Positions 47,709-57,412 of a stretch of 64,000 nt of DNA are shown here, piece after piece (within the stretch, counting starts at the first letter, position 1; every line of letters starts with the position of its first letter). This stretch comes from Aliiglaciecola sp. LCG003 (GTDB lineage Bacteria > Pseudomonadota > Gammaproteobacteria > Enterobacterales > Alteromonadaceae), in the NCBI RefSeq assembly GCF_030316135.1, contig NZ_CP128185.1:1612001-1676000 (forward strand). Reading direction: 5' to 3'. The notes below the pieces were generated by a model. That model was not told the origin of the DNA and made no database searches. It saw only the letters and a program-made list of their open reading frames with translations. Both the position numbers and the translations under genes were made by a program.

Positions 47709-48488
47709 ATGAAGTCAGTAGCCGTAATACTTTGTTTAGTTGTTTTATCTGGATGTAGCGCTTTATCGAACGTGATCCCCCCATTTGAAGAAGCCGCTAT
47801 CGTAATTGAAGATTCTGCAACACTAAGGGAATTAAAAGCCTTACCTAAACCAATGGGGAAAATCCCAGTTTCTGTCTATGCATTTCGTGATCAAACGGGT
47901 CAGTATAAACCAAGTAGTGGTGCAAGTTCGTTTTCAACCGCCGTCACCCAAGGTGCCACTTCTATATTAATGCAGACATTGAGTGAGACAGATTGGTTTT
48001 TGCCGGTTGAACGTGAAGGTTTACAAAATATTTTAACCGAGCGTAAAATTGTCAGGGCGGCTAATCAAGCCGATAGTGAAGGGGAGGAAAGTCCCGAACT
48101 ACCGCCACTTACCACAGCTAAAATTATTTTGGAAGGCGGGATCATTAGCTATGATTCCAACATCAAAACCGGTGGTTTTGGCGCTGAATACTTTGGTATT
48201 AATGCGTCTGAGCTGTTCCGAGAAGATCAAATATCGGTTTATATGCGGGCAATAGACGTTAGAACCGGGCAAGTTCTGGTATCGGTTTCTACCAGTAAAA
48301 AGGTGCTTAGCAAAGAAATTAGGGCTGGATTATTTCGCTATATTAGTTTCAAACGATTAGCAGAAATCGAAGCTGGCTACACCACTAATGAACCTATGTT
48401 TGCATGTGTGCAGCAAAGTATTGAAAAAGCGATTGCCGAACTGATTGAAAAAGGCATAGAGAAAGGAGTTTGGAAAGCTCGGGCTTAA
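47709..48488 (+). CDS. csgG: Curli secretion channel lipoprotein CsgG
   Basis: 259-aa outer-membrane lipoprotein with lipobox LSGC (Cys16). CsgG core motifs are present: PVSVYAFRDQTGQYKPS, FSTAVTQGATSILMQTL, FLPVEREGLQNILTERKI, and the constriction-lining region GGFGAEYFGINASELFREDQISVYMRAIDVRTGQVLVSV. The nonameric pore exports curlins across the outer membrane. The start follows the csgF stop by 2 bp. Last gene of the operon, converging on the csgD-like regulator. Confidence 0.95.
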   Translation: MKSVAVILCLVVLSGCSALSNVIPPFEEAAIVIEDSATLRELKALPKPMGKIPVSVYAFRDQTGQYKPSSGASSFSTAVTQGATSILMQTLSETDWFLPVEREGLQNILTERKIVRAANQADSEGEESPELPPLTTAKIILEGGIISYDSNIKTGGFGAEYFGINASELFREDQISVYMRAIDVRTGQVLVSVSTSKKVLSKEIRAGLFRYISFKRLAEIEAGYTTNEPMFACVQQSIEKAIAELIEKGIEKGVWKARA

Positions 48489-48514
48489 TCGAGTTTTCCA
48501 TTTTAAATCACCAT

Positions 48515-49243
48515 CTAACAGGCCGTTTTAGCGGTCTGTTGTGACCAAGACATCAGTTCTACTCTATTTCTGCAATTGGTCTTTCTGAAAATACTGTAAA
48601 TGTGAGTTTTGACAGTATTCACACTGATATGTAATTGATCTGCAATTTCTCTGTTTTGCGCACCTTGACTGATATAAGTGACAATGGTCTGTTCACGTTT
48701 AGTTAAAGATTGTCGCCAAAATTCACTTTTACGGGTGTCGACCTGTTCGGCTGCAGTGCTGCTATCTTTCAGCAACTCATTGATGACTAATTCCATAGTG
48801 GAACGGCGAAACCATTTTTGCGCGGCTTTTATCTTCGAAATACCCTTCAGCACTATATCGAGTTTATCGGCAGCATAGAATAGTCCGTAGGCACCAAGTT
48901 TTATGGCATTTATTTCCAGCTCGGTGTCGTCCGAGGCGTTAAAAAACACCACTTTGGTGCTGTGGATATGCTTTATAATGGGCAACTTGTAAAAGGTGTT
49001 TTTATCCATCCCATCAGAATCAATAAAGACCACATCATATTCAGAGGTGTTTTCTGGGGAAAGGGGATATTGACCGATTTGTAAATCAAATCCGCAAGCA
49101 TCTACTAGATCGATGAAATGGCTTAAACTACAGTGTCTATTTTTTGCAATATCAGCTTTGGAAGGGGAAATAACGAAAGCTTTCAATCCATGCATATTCA
49201 ATCTATCCCTAAGACGCGCAACGCACTTTTTCATCCGCTGCAT
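48515..49243 (-). CDS. LuxR/CsgD-type transcriptional regulator
   Basis: About 242 aa. The N-terminal half is receiver-like (DVVFIDSDGMDKNTFYKLPII, then KVVFFNASDD and LGAYGLFYAADKLD) but lacks a full acidic pocket, as in CsgD. The C-terminal LuxR HTH reads LTKREQTIVTYISQGAQNREIADQLHISVNTVKTHIYSIFRKTNCRNRVEL. It is convergent with csgG and is the likely activator of the curli operon, so I regard it as a csgD functional counterpart without giving the symbol. The start is uncertain: ATGs at 49243 and 49195 are both plausible, the latter having AGGGA upstream. A TATAAT lies just beyond 49261. Confidence 0.82.
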   Translation of the reverse strand: MQRMKKCVARLRDRLNMHGLKAFVISPSKADIAKNRHCSLSHFIDLVDACGFDLQIGQYPLSPENTSEYDVVFIDSDGMDKNTFYKLPIIKHIHSTKVVFFNASDDTELEINAIKLGAYGLFYAADKLDIVLKGISKIKAAQKWFRRSTMELVINELLKDSSTAAEQVDTRKSEFWRQSLTKREQTIVTYISQGAQNREIADQLHISVNTVKTHIYSIFRKTNCRNRVELMSWSQQTAKTAC

Positions 49244-49342
49244 TTTTAACTTCGAGTACAATTATATACAAGGGGGTTCAGTGTGCAATGCTAATATAGA
49301 ATTAAATGCTAAGCCTTTGGTCGTACATGATTTAATCAACAA

Positions 49343-49356
49343 TTGATACAGATTAA
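49343..49356. promoter_or_regulatory. FNR-like box upstream of CDF gene
   Basis: TTGAT-ACAG-ATTAA, one mismatch from TTGAT-N4-ATCAA, about 130 bp upstream of the CDF start. Confidence 0.35.
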
Positions 49357-49487
49357 ATCCGATTTGGATTACATTACTATCTCTGAGATGAGAATCTTTG
49401 TCCTCACAAAGCGCAAGATGCAGAGTGGTATATTGTATTTAACAATATGGAAGGTGCTATTATTTTATTTATCAGGCTGTATTTAAT

Positions 49488-50330
49488 ATGAACGTTAAGC
49501 AGGTTTTGCTCATTGAAGGGGCGGTTAACCTTCTGATGACCCTATGCAAACTTGCCGTGGGGGTGATAAGTAATTCTGCGGCTATCATTGCCGATGCAAT
49601 GCACTCGTTAACGGATGTAGCTAATAATGGTATTGCCTGGTTAGCAAATAATATCGCTGAACAGGCCCCAGACAACGAACATCCATATGGCCATCGAAAG
49701 TTTGAACAGTTAGCGGTTTTTTTTCTCGCCTCACTGTTAACCATAGTGGCATTTGAATTACTGCTACATGCCATCAAACGCTTTGGTGAGCCGGTTGAGC
49801 AAAGCTTTGTAGGTTTATTTATTATGATATTCACTTTGGTGGCTAACATCGGCTTAACCCTGTGGGAGCAACATTGGGCGAAAAAACTGGATTCAGATAT
49901 ATTAAATGCAGATGCCAGTCATACTTTTAGTGATGTACTAACTACGTTAGTAGTGATTGTTGGATGGCAGCTTGCTTATTATGGATATTACTGGCTGGAC
50001 ACGGTATTTGCCGTCGCCATTGCCGCGGTGATCTTTTATCTTGCTTTCAATTTATTTCGAAGAGCGATCCCCATTTTAGTCGATCAACAGCGGCTTGATA
50101 CCCAAGCAGTCACAGATGAAATTGTTAAAATTCATGAAGTTAGTAGTGTTTTGCGAGTTAGATCGCGGTTTGATGGGAAAAAGATACTGGCCGATATAAC
50201 CGTAACCGTCGACCCAACAACAAGTACTATAGAGTCCCATGTTATCGCTGATAAAATCGAGGAGTTGTTAGCCGAGCGTTTTGCAGCCAAAGATGTGATG
50301 GTGCATATTGAACCTAAAAATAAGCAATAG
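49488..50330 (+). CDS. Cation diffusion facilitator (CDF) family exporter
   Basis: 280-aa inner-membrane proton antiporter for divalent metal (Zn, Fe, Mn or Co). Six TM helices; the metal sites HxxxD are seen in TM2 (ADAMHSLTD, His39/Asp43) and TM5 (DASHTFSD), a pattern of Zn-type CDFs. A short histidine-containing loop follows (NEHPYGHRKFE). The C-terminal cytoplasmic ferredoxin-like dimerisation domain begins near residue 200 (VTDEIVKIHEVSSVLRVRSR). Stand-alone gene; a hairpin follows at 50351. Metal specificity is not certain from two HxxxD sites alone. Confidence 0.92.
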   Translation: MNVKQVLLIEGAVNLLMTLCKLAVGVISNSAAIIADAMHSLTDVANNGIAWLANNIAEQAPDNEHPYGHRKFEQLAVFFLASLLTIVAFELLLHAIKRFGEPVEQSFVGLFIMIFTLVANIGLTLWEQHWAKKLDSDILNADASHTFSDVLTTLVVIVGWQLAYYGYYWLDTVFAVAIAAVIFYLAFNLFRRAIPILVDQQRLDTQAVTDEIVKIHEVSSVLRVRSRFDGKKILADITVTVDPTTSTIESHVIADKIEELLAERFAAKDVMVHIEPKNKQ

Positions 50331-50350
50331 ATCAGGAATGAGGGTGTCTT

Positions 50351-50380
50351 GCCGTTTACCTTCATTTCAAAGTAAACGGC
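50351..50380. terminator. Possible bidirectional hairpin after CDF gene
   Basis: 9-bp perfect stem (GCCGTTTAC and complement) with a 12-base loop, between the converging CDF and UspE-like genes. There is no long T-run, so efficiency is doubtful. Confidence 0.4.
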
Positions 50381-50507
50381 GCAATTAATTAAACTAGGCA
50401 CCGAGATCACAAACATTCAGGCTGTGTTGAAAGGATCCAGATGTAGATGATCTCTGAGAAAACCCATTGCTTCTTTCACACTTGCTTTTACGATCTATTT
50501 TCATTTA

Positions 50508-51425
50508 CTAAGATTTTTTGCTCTTATCCGGTTTTATGGCGAACACTTCGCATGTCAAATGAGATAACACTTTCTCCACTGTATTGCCAAAAAATGCGCC
50601 TGAGATACCACTTCTGCCCACAGTTCCCAGTACCACTAGCTGTGCTTCCAACTCTTCTGCCAGCTTATTTATACCCGTTTCGGCTGATGTTTCCAATAGG
50701 TGGATATTCTGCTTGGGAATATCATGTGTGGCTAAAAATGTGGTCATTTTATCTTTATGGAAATCCTCGGTAGCCTGTCTCATTTGTGGGTAATCAAAGT
50801 CGGGTAAGCCGTCTGGATATACTTGGGTGGGTGTTTCGAAGGTATTGACCACATGAACACTGCTATTGCCTAACTTAGCCAACATCTTCGCGCTTGCAAT
50901 TACCTTATTATTGAGTTGAATATGCTCGCTATCGGAAGTTGTAGGGTCAATTGCAGCCAATACAGGTCCATTGTCCCAAACGGATTTTTTAACTAATAAT
51001 AAAGGCGCAGGGCAGAAGCGCAACAAATGACGGTCAATCGGCATAGCAAAAGGATTGAGGGTATTAATGTCATCTGTGATCCGTTTAATTACTAGATCTG
51101 GTGCAAGTTCTGTTGCCGCAGTTTCTATTGCTTCTTCAAGGTCACGATGCCAAGTTACATGAATAGTACAGGCAATCCCTTGGTCGGTGATATCTTTTGC
51201 CACCGACTCCATATACAGTTGACGATCAGCTAAATACTCTCTTTTCATCTCTTTGCGATGTTCACTAGACAATACATCCGTCAGCTCCATGACTGGTTCA
51301 TAGATTGAGTTAAAAAGATGGATATGGATATCGTTATGTTTGGCAAAGGCCAGAGCTCTTTCTAATGCCGCGTGCCGTCTTCTCTTGCCACTTATAACAA
51401 CGAGTATATTTTTAGGTGTATTCAC
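50508..51425 (-). CDS. uspE: Tandem universal stress protein, UspE-like
   Basis: 305-aa cytoplasmic protein with two Usp domains (first about 5-145 starting KNILVVISGKRRRHAALERAL, second about 150-305 starting GPVLAAIDPTTSD and ending VLGTVGRSGISGAFFGNTVEKVLSHLTCEVFAIKP). The C-terminal GxxGxxxG-FGNTVEKVL nucleotide-binding motif is intact; the first domain lacks it, as in E. coli UspE. GTG 51425 is chosen because homologous sequence begins at VNTPKN and GAGAG precedes it; the frame is open to 51515. A perfect FNR box lies about 60 bp upstream, consistent with anaerobic or stress induction. Confidence 0.87.
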   Translation of the reverse strand: MNTPKNILVVISGKRRRHAALERALAFAKHNDIHIHLFNSIYEPVMELTDVLSSEHRKEMKREYLADRQLYMESVAKDITDQGIACTIHVTWHRDLEEAIETAATELAPDLVIKRITDDINTLNPFAMPIDRHLLRFCPAPLLLVKKSVWDNGPVLAAIDPTTSDSEHIQLNNKVIASAKMLAKLGNSSVHVVNTFETPTQVYPDGLPDFDYPQMRQATEDFHKDKMTTFLATHDIPKQNIHLLETSAETGINKLAEELEAQLVVLGTVGRSGISGAFFGNTVEKVLSHLTCEVFAIKPDKSKKS

Positions 51426-51483
51426 TGTCGTGCTCTCTGTATGGATTAATAGCTTAACTCTATGTGTTTTGCTGAGAGTTATT

Positions 51484-51497
51484 TTGATACAGATCAA
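51484..51497 (-). promoter_or_regulatory. Perfect FNR-type box upstream of UspE-like gene
   Basis: TTGAT-ACAG-ATCAA matches the FNR/Anr/EtrA consensus in all ten positions. Its centre is about 66 bp upstream of the GTG, and TAGAGT (51457-51462) would fit a -10 for a class II (-41.5) arrangement. Confidence 0.7.
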
Positions 51498-51623
51498 GCT
51501 TCCCCTAGGAAACACACAAAGTTAATAGTTAACAAATATTTATCTTGGATAACTATTTAAATTAAGCCGCACAACGACCAGGGTAACGTGAAAATTACGC
51601 AGCCAATAATGGTTGGTGATACT

Positions 51624-51923
51624 TCAGATAAATCGCTGCAGTTTTTGCTGCAAGCTTTGATTTTCTCTGCGTAATACTTCGTTTTGTTTCATTAATTCAA
51701 TTGCCAGGGCGGTTGCTACCCAATCAATTTCAAGTTCTTTTTTAAGTTGAAGTGCTTTTTTCAACCAATAAGCGTTTTCTACATCAAACACATAGGCTTC
51801 GTCTTCATCCGCTCGAATAGGGCTAGCAATGCCATATTCAACTATATCTACCACAACGGCTTGTTCAATGCGCTCCGAGTCACACAGGTCTTGAATCGAA
51901 ATATATAGGGTAATGTCAGTCAT
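51624..51923 (-). CDS. cbpM: Chaperone modulator CbpM
   Basis: 99 aa from ATG 51923, beginning MTDITLYISIQDLCDSERIEQ, with the MerR-like fold of CbpM (VVDIVEYGIASPI and YVFDVENAYWLKKALQLKKELEIDWVATALAIELM). It inhibits the co-chaperone and DNA-binding activity of CbpA by binding its J domain. GGAG within the cbpA stop region provides the ribosome site, leaving a 5-bp gap after cbpA. An earlier ATG overlapping cbpA is possible. Confidence 0.88.
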   Translation of the reverse strand: MTDITLYISIQDLCDSERIEQAVVVDIVEYGIASPIRADEDEAYVFDVENAYWLKKALQLKKELEIDWVATALAIELMKQNEVLRRENQSLQQKLQRFI

Positions 51924-51928
51924 TTTGG

Positions 51929-52873
51929 TTAACTCCATTGTGTACGGGGATCAAACTTTTGTTGTTGTTGTAGTTTTTCCCATAGTGCTTTGCTTTCAGT
52001 TGAGGTTTGAGTTGGCATAACTACTTTTAGGATAGCTAACATGTCACCAAATCCACTTTTGCTACGCAAGCCCTTACCTTTTATCCTGAGTTTTTGTCCA
52101 GATTGGCTATTGGGCGGTATGTTGAGTGATATTTTTCCTGTTAACGTTGGTACCGTAATTTTGGTACCTAACGCTGCTTCCCAAGGTGCAACAGGTACAG
52201 TCAACACTACGTTTTGTCCGTCAATATCAAATAATGGGTGTGGAACAAATCGAATATGCAAGTAGAGATCACCTGGGGGCGCATTATTTCTGCCGGGCGC
52301 TCCTTTGCCTCTAATCCTGATCCGTTCACCGTCGGTGATCCCTGCGGGTATTTTTACTTTCAATTTTTGTTTTAAGTGTCGTGTTTGCCCCTGCTCAATA
52401 ACCGGGATGCTGTACTCAATTTGTTTAGATTCAATACTCAGGGTATCTTCTAAAAATATAGGTACTTCGAGACTCAGATCTTGTCCTTTAAAAAAATCAG
52501 CATCGGTTTGTGTGGACGGACCATAACCCCCATCACCGCCAAAAACTGAGCGGAAAAAGTCGGAAAAATCCTGTGAAGAATAATGGCCGTCACCGCCTCT
52601 GCCGTCTCCTCTAGGTCTCCAACCTGGAGGCGGTTCGAATCCACCTGATTGAGAGTTTGAATAACTTCTTAATTGATCAAATTCGGCCCGCTTTTGGCTG
52701 TCTTTGAGAACCTCATAAGCCTCAGATACTTGTTTAAATTGTTCATCACCACCAGCCTCTGGGTTCATGTCAGGATGGTATTTTAATGCCAGCTTCCGAT
52801 AGGCTTTTTTTATTTCTTTGATATCAGCATCTTCTGCAACACCAAGTATTTTGTAATAGTCTTTAAACTCCAT
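51929..52873 (-). CDS. cbpA: DnaJ-like co-chaperone / curved-DNA-binding protein CbpA
   Basis: 314 aa. J domain at 4-69 with the HPD motif (33-35), a Gly/Asp-rich linker (about 75-130, [23 protein letters not shown]) and two C-terminal beta domains ([15 protein letters not shown], then [21 protein letters not shown]). No zinc finger, as expected for CbpA. Stimulates DnaK and binds curved DNA. Immediately upstream of cbpM and 43 bp after the ABC adaptor gene, so it may be transcribed partly from the ABC operon. Confidence 0.93.
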   Translation of the reverse strand: MEFKDYYKILGVAEDADIKEIKKAYRKLALKYHPDMNPEAGGDEQFKQVSEAYEVLKDSQKRAEFDQLRSYSNSQSGGFEPPPGWRPRGDGRGGDGHYSSQDFSDFFRSVFGGDGGYGPSTQTDADFFKGQDLSLEVPIFLEDTLSIESKQIEYSIPVIEQGQTRHLKQKLKVKIPAGITDGERIRIRGKGAPGRNNAPPGDLYLHIRFVPHPLFDIDGQNVVLTVPVAPWEAALGTKITVPTLTGKISLNIPPNSQSGQKLRIKGKGLRSKSGFGDMLAILKVVMPTQTSTESKALWEKLQQQQKFDPRTQWS

Positions 52874-52916
52874 AAAATCATCCTAAAAGTGAGTGATAAA
52901 CTGGCTTATATCATGG

Positions 52917-54146
52917 TTACAGTGTATTGGTTTCAAGTGTTTGGATTGGAATAACCTTAACTCCGTCTATAATTTGATTATTCGGGTATTTAATGAATTT
53001 TTCTCCTTGTTTCAGGCCTTGGCGAATTTCGGCAAAATAGGCATTTTGCTGTCCAATCACCACTGAGCGTTTTTCGACTCTGTCATTGACGACTGCATAC
53101 AAAGCCCAGTCTTTGTTATCTCTAAAGAGGGCAGTGATGGGCACCGTTAGCAAATTCGTGCCTTGCCATAAAATAATGTCAACATCCAATTGATAACCAT
53201 GGCCAAGTTTAGACCAGGATCCGTCATCTTGAACAAAATCAATGATGACGTTCACCCGTTGTTCTTCAATTCCCAAGGCCGATACTTTTTTAAAACCGAT
53301 AGGCTCGATGCGATTTACAATACCTTTGAGTGGTTTGTCGCCTCCCCAATTGGTTAGATTTACCTGTTGCCCAGGTTCAACTTTGACCGCATCGAAAGAG
53401 AGCAATTCAACCACAATTTCTAATTCTTTAGGATCGCCGATTTCAATTAATGAAGTGCCTTGCTGCACTACGCCTTCACTTTTATTGATTATTTTTAAGA
53501 CTCGTCCATCTACTGGCGCAAAAATATACAGGCAACTGCAACTGCCGTGTTGAGCTTGGGTGATAGCAGGGGATAGCAGTTGGGCTTCCACACGCTTTAA
53601 TTCAAAGGTGCGCATCTGTAATGCCGCATTAGCTGTGGCTAGCGCTGCTTGCAGTGTTTTATAGGTACGGTTGGCTTCATCTAACTCTCGCTCAGAAACA
53701 CTATTTTGCTGTTTGAGTTTGCGCATTCGTTCAAGCTCTGATGCTGCGAACTCAAGCTCAGCTTCGGCCTGAGTGACTTGTGCCAATGCCAGTTGTCTAG
53801 ATGATTTTGCTGTTTCAATATCAGCCTGAGCTTGTAATTCGCTTCTCGGGTCAAGCAAACTTGGATCAAGAGGTTCAATCTCGGCAATAATCGTTTGCCC
53901 TTTGAGCACGGGGTCACCTACCTCTGCCTTAATGCGGCGCAAATAACCGGTTACTGGCGCCGACAGCAAAAAAATATCCCGTACCCGAGTTTTGCCCTCA
54001 TCAGAGACAGAGATGCTTAATTCATTTTTAGATAGGGTCGCTATGTCTGCGACTATCGCTTTCGGCCAAAGCATATATGTTATAAAGATGGCAAGTACCA
54101 CCAGGATACTTAGCCATAAAATACTGCGTGACTGACGACTTGGCAT
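52917..54146 (-). CDS. HlyD-type membrane fusion protein of ABC exporter
   Basis: 409-aa adaptor anchored by an N-terminal TM helix (SILWLSILVVLAIFITYML). Lipoyl half-motif (SAPVTGYLRRIKAEVGDPVLKGQTIIAEI), long alpha hairpin (about 95-190), second lipoyl half (YIFAPVDGRVLKIINKSEGVV, preceded by an unusual CSC pair in GSCSCLYIF), beta-barrel and membrane-proximal domain. It works with the permease encoded 2 bp upstream and an outer-membrane channel elsewhere. The Cys pair at the lipoyl junction is unusual for this family and could be redox or metal sensitive. Confidence 0.88.
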   Translation of the reverse strand: MPSRQSRSILWLSILVVLAIFITYMLWPKAIVADIATLSKNELSISVSDEGKTRVRDIFLLSAPVTGYLRRIKAEVGDPVLKGQTIIAEIEPLDPSLLDPRSELQAQADIETAKSSRQLALAQVTQAEAELEFAASELERMRKLKQQNSVSERELDEANRTYKTLQAALATANAALQMRTFELKRVEAQLLSPAITQAQHGSCSCLYIFAPVDGRVLKIINKSEGVVQQGTSLIEIGDPKELEIVVELLSFDAVKVEPGQQVNLTNWGGDKPLKGIVNRIEPIGFKKVSALGIEEQRVNVIIDFVQDDGSWSKLGHGYQLDVDIILWQGTNLLTVPITALFRDNKDWALYAVVNDRVEKRSVVIGQQNAYFAEIRQGLKQGEKFIKYPNNQIIDGVKVIPIQTLETNTL

Positions 54147-54148
54147 AA

Positions 54149-56536
54149 TTACTCCCGGGTTTTCAAAACTCTAATTAAGTCCAATTTATCCAGCCGCCGA
54201 CGCACAAGTGCAGCCGATACCGCAGCGGCTGCTAATACAAACAAAATGGCGTAGGCATAGGTAGATTGATGTATCACCAGCGGTACGCGATACATCTCGG
54301 TATCGAAAGATTGTGCCATCGACCAAACAAGGCCAAAACCAAACAAACAGCCAAAAGGAATACTCAGCACGACCAAAAACAGCACTTCCCCGAGCAATAC
54401 ATAGGATATTTCGGATTTGGAAAATCCTAACACACGCAAGGTGGCTAACTCTCTTCCTCGTTCGGACAAGGCGATTCGAGTGCTGTTATAGGTCACGCCA
54501 AACGCCAATAGTATAGCTAAGCCGGTAAACATTGAGATAAACACCATTAAATGCTCTATTAACGTTTGATTGAAAGAATCTAGGGCCGATTCTCTTAACA
54601 TAACAGCGCTCACTTTCGGGGTGTCTTTCAATTGACTAAACAAGGCCGGTTGCTGACTTTTATCAAGTAAAAGATTGGCATAGGTAAAACTTGGTGGTTC
54701 AACTAAATATCGGTTTAAACTGTCTAAGTCCATATAGACAGGAAGGCCTATGTAGGCTTCAAAAATGTGCACTATGGGTAAGTGTATTTTAGGACGGCGT
54801 CCTTCGAGTACTTCAACCCAGATCTTATCGCCAACGGCAACATTGAGTTTTTGTGCTAAGCGAGCTGCTATAACCAAGCCTCCTTTGGGTACATTTACTA
54901 TTTTGCCTTGCTTGTCGTCATAGATAGGTTGTAATTCTCCAGTGGGCAAAATTGCTTTTATCATTCCGCGATGGGTAATAGATGAGGCTTTAAAATCGGC
55001 ACTGACAAAACGCATCGGTTCGGCTCTAAGTACGCCAGGTAGCTTGGCAAAGTCATGTATACTGCGCATGGCTACAGGCTCGTAAACGCCTACCATGGCG
55101 TCTTGCCGTTGGGCGTCAAAGAAATAAACCTTGGCAAGATGGTTCAATGAATCACTCCACTGCATGCTTAAAATGATCAGGCCAATCGCCATGGCAACAC
55201 CAAGACTGGTTAATGCTGAACGCAATGGCCAACGTCCAATCTGGCGCAGGGCGATCCGGGTAGGTTGATCTAACCATGCAAACCACCTTTGACTCGAGAG
55301 TCGTGAGTGTCGATATATCGGAGGTGACGGGGGAGCCATCGCCGCTGCAGGGGGTAGTTGCACCGCAGTGCGCACAGCGCTCAACGCCCCTAGTATTGCT
55401 GCGGTGATACTCACCCCAGCTCCCATTAACAGCGAATCAAATCCCGGTTGGTAAATGAGCAATGGAAAGCGAAACATCTGCGCGTACATCGTGGTATTTA
55501 AGTGGCCAAAATAAGTGCCCAGCGCCGAGCCTAGAATGATGCCAATGATGCTGATAACCAATACCATTTTGGTATAGTGCCAACCTATGCGCAGACTACC
55601 GTAGCCAAAGGCCTTCAATAAGCCAATTTCGGCTCGTTCAGTGGCGATTAATCTGGCCAATACCATGTTAGTTAAAAACATAGAAACGGCGATGAAAATA
55701 GTCGGAAGAATAGTCGCCATGGTGCGCTGTTGAGCAATCTCATTCATCACGAACCAGTTGGATATTTGGTCTTTTCGAGGGATCGCACTGCTCCCTCCAT
55801 AGGGCTCTAAAATCCCGTCCAATTTATCTAATATAGGCTGCTCAGGTGTGTTTAATGAAAGGCTAAGTACCACATTGTTAAAAGATTCTTTTAGATCATA
55901 TGCGCCGGCTAAAATGTCACGACTTAGCCATAATACGCCGAACCTTTTGTCATCAGGTAACAGCGCCCCCGGACCTATGCTATAGATAAATTCTGGGCTC
56001 AGTGCTATTCCTACGACACTAAACTGACGCTTAGCGCCATTCATTATTACTCCTAATGTCACCCCAATTTGCAGATTATGCGCTTGGGCAAAGGGCTCAC
56101 TCACAATGACTTCATCGCTGTTTCCTTGAGTGATCCACCTTCCTTGTCGTAGAACAATTTGGTTGAGTAGCGGTTGGCCGTGTGCCGGAATAGACACAAG
56201 TTGACCAATGGTGGGCTGGTTAAATCCTTGAATATCTAAGGTCGCAAGGGTGGTGATACGTGTTTGCAGTGACTGCACGCCTTCTATTGCAGCAATTTGA
56301 TGACTAAGACGCTCTGGAACCCGTTTAGCATAGGCAAAGACGTCAGCAAAACGATATCGTTGATAATAGGTTTCTGTGGTTATTTCTAACGCTGAAATGG
56401 TACTTAGCGACATCACTAGTGTTGCTACGCCTGAACCGATGACCAAGGCGACGGCGAGCACTTGGCCGCGCAAGCGCCAAAGATCTCGGAATAGTTTTTT
56501 ATTTAGCGCGTTCACAAGACTACCAAACCAATTCAC
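54149..56536 (-). CDS. ABC exporter permease, FtsX/MacB-type with two FtsX domains
   Basis: 795 aa. Architecture: TM1 ([21 protein letters not shown]), a large periplasmic MacB-like domain (about 45-270), a first three-TM FtsX domain (about 275-395), a second TM/periplasmic block from about 440, and the terminal FtsX helices ([32 protein letters not shown]). The conserved [17 protein letters not shown] coupling motif contacts the ATPase. It overlaps the ATPase gene by 17 bp and abuts the adaptor gene. Function: lipoprotein, peptide or drug export/extraction; the two-FtsX duplicated form resembles DevC/SalY-type exporters. Confidence 0.9.
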   Translation of the reverse strand: MNWFGSLVNALNKKLFRDLWRLRGQVLAVALVIGSGVATLVMSLSTISALEITTETYYQRYRFADVFAYAKRVPERLSHQIAAIEGVQSLQTRITTLATLDIQGFNQPTIGQLVSIPAHGQPLLNQIVLRQGRWITQGNSDEVIVSEPFAQAHNLQIGVTLGVIMNGAKRQFSVVGIALSPEFIYSIGPGALLPDDKRFGVLWLSRDILAGAYDLKESFNNVVLSLSLNTPEQPILDKLDGILEPYGGSSAIPRKDQISNWFVMNEIAQQRTMATILPTIFIAVSMFLTNMVLARLIATERAEIGLLKAFGYGSLRIGWHYTKMVLVISIIGIILGSALGTYFGHLNTTMYAQMFRFPLLIYQPGFDSLLMGAGVSITAAILGALSAVRTAVQLPPAAAMAPPSPPIYRHSRLSSQRWFAWLDQPTRIALRQIGRWPLRSALTSLGVAMAIGLIILSMQWSDSLNHLAKVYFFDAQRQDAMVGVYEPVAMRSIHDFAKLPGVLRAEPMRFVSADFKASSITHRGMIKAILPTGELQPIYDDKQGKIVNVPKGGLVIAARLAQKLNVAVGDKIWVEVLEGRRPKIHLPIVHIFEAYIGLPVYMDLDSLNRYLVEPPSFTYANLLLDKSQQPALFSQLKDTPKVSAVMLRESALDSFNQTLIEHLMVFISMFTGLAILLAFGVTYNSTRIALSERGRELATLRVLGFSKSEISYVLLGEVLFLVVLSIPFGCLFGFGLVWSMAQSFDTEMYRVPLVIHQSTYAYAILFVLAAAAVSAALVRRRLDKLDLIRVLKTRE

Positions 56537-57260
56537 TGGCCGGGCGAGGCTGTGTATTGACTGTGCTACCAGAGATTAAGCCATCTGAAATATACACAAT
56601 ACGATGGGCCATATCACCCACCACTGTATTGTGAGTAATAACGGCTGTGGCCGTGCCCAGTTGGCGATTAATATTTTCAATGGCTTCGAGGACCAAGATA
56701 CCAGTTTGCTGATCAAGTGCACCAGTTGGCTCATCACACAATAGTATATCGGGTTGTTTGGCAATGGCCCGTGCTATCGCCACCCGCTGTTGCTCTCCAC
56801 CGGATAGCTGTGCAGGAAAGTGATCTTTGCGGTCAGCCATATTGACCAGCGCTAGCGCATCCAGCGGACTAATAGGGTGCTGAGCAATTTCGGTAACCAA
56901 AGCAACATTTTCCAACGCAGTTAGACTGGGGATAAGGTTATAGAATTGAAACACGAAACCAACATGGTCCCGCCTGAAGCGGGTTAACTGGTTATCACTG
57001 GCTTTACTTAAATCGTGTCCTTGATAAATAACCCGTCCGGAGGTAGGGGTGTCCAATCCGCCTAAAATGTTGAGTAAGGTAGATTTGCCACTGCCTGAGG
57101 CTCCAAGTAATACCACCATTTCGTTGGGGTAAAGCTCAAAATCTACGCCTCTTAAGGCATTAATTTGCAGCTCGCCACTCTTATACACTTTGGTTAACTG
57201 ATGGGCTGCCAATGCTGGCGAGGGCAGTTTGTCACTCTGTGGGTTAGTTGGGTTGGTCAT
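56520..57260 (-). CDS. ABC exporter ATPase, LolD/MacB-type
   Basis: 246 aa with all ABC motifs: Walker A GASGSGKS (53-60), Q-loop [17 protein letters not shown], signature LSGGEQQR, Walker [13 protein letters not shown] and switch His in VITHN. The sequence group is that of MacB/LolD exporters partnered by FtsX permeases, and an FtsX permease follows with a 17-bp overlap. A one-mismatch FNR box (57315) lies 55 bp upstream of the start. Confidence 0.94.
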   Translation of the reverse strand: MTNPTNPQSDKLPSPALAAHQLTKVYKSGELQINALRGVDFELYPNEMVVLLGASGSGKSTLLNILGGLDTPTSGRVIYQGHDLSKASDNQLTRFRRDHVGFVFQFYNLIPSLTALENVALVTEIAQHPISPLDALALVNMADRKDHFPAQLSGGEQQRVAIARAIAKQPDILLCDEPTGALDQQTGILVLEAIENINRQLGTATAVITHNTVVGDMAHRIVYISDGLISGSTVNTQPRPASELVW

Positions 57261-57314
57261 CTAGCCTGCCTTAGTGTTAAGGCTAGTATTATCAGGCTAA
57301 AAATGATGACCAAT

Positions 57315-57328
57315 TTGACCTAGATCAA
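57315..57328 (-). promoter_or_regulatory. FNR-like box upstream of ABC exporter operon
   Basis: TTGAC-CTAG-ATCAA, one mismatch from consensus, in the 152-bp gap upstream of the minus-strand ATPase gene. Confidence 0.45.
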
Positions 57329-57412
57329 ATTGCCAAGCTTCATTTGGATAATTACCCAAACGACTGACAAACAAGCCTGTCATCCTAATGGTTTGAGCTA
57401 AAAGGTATGGGA

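Noticed and set aside
48517-48540. Inverted repeat AACAGGCCG / CGGTCTGTT as csgG terminator
   Set aside because: It overlaps the last codons of the csgD-like gene, contains a G-T pair and has no T-run, so I do not call it.
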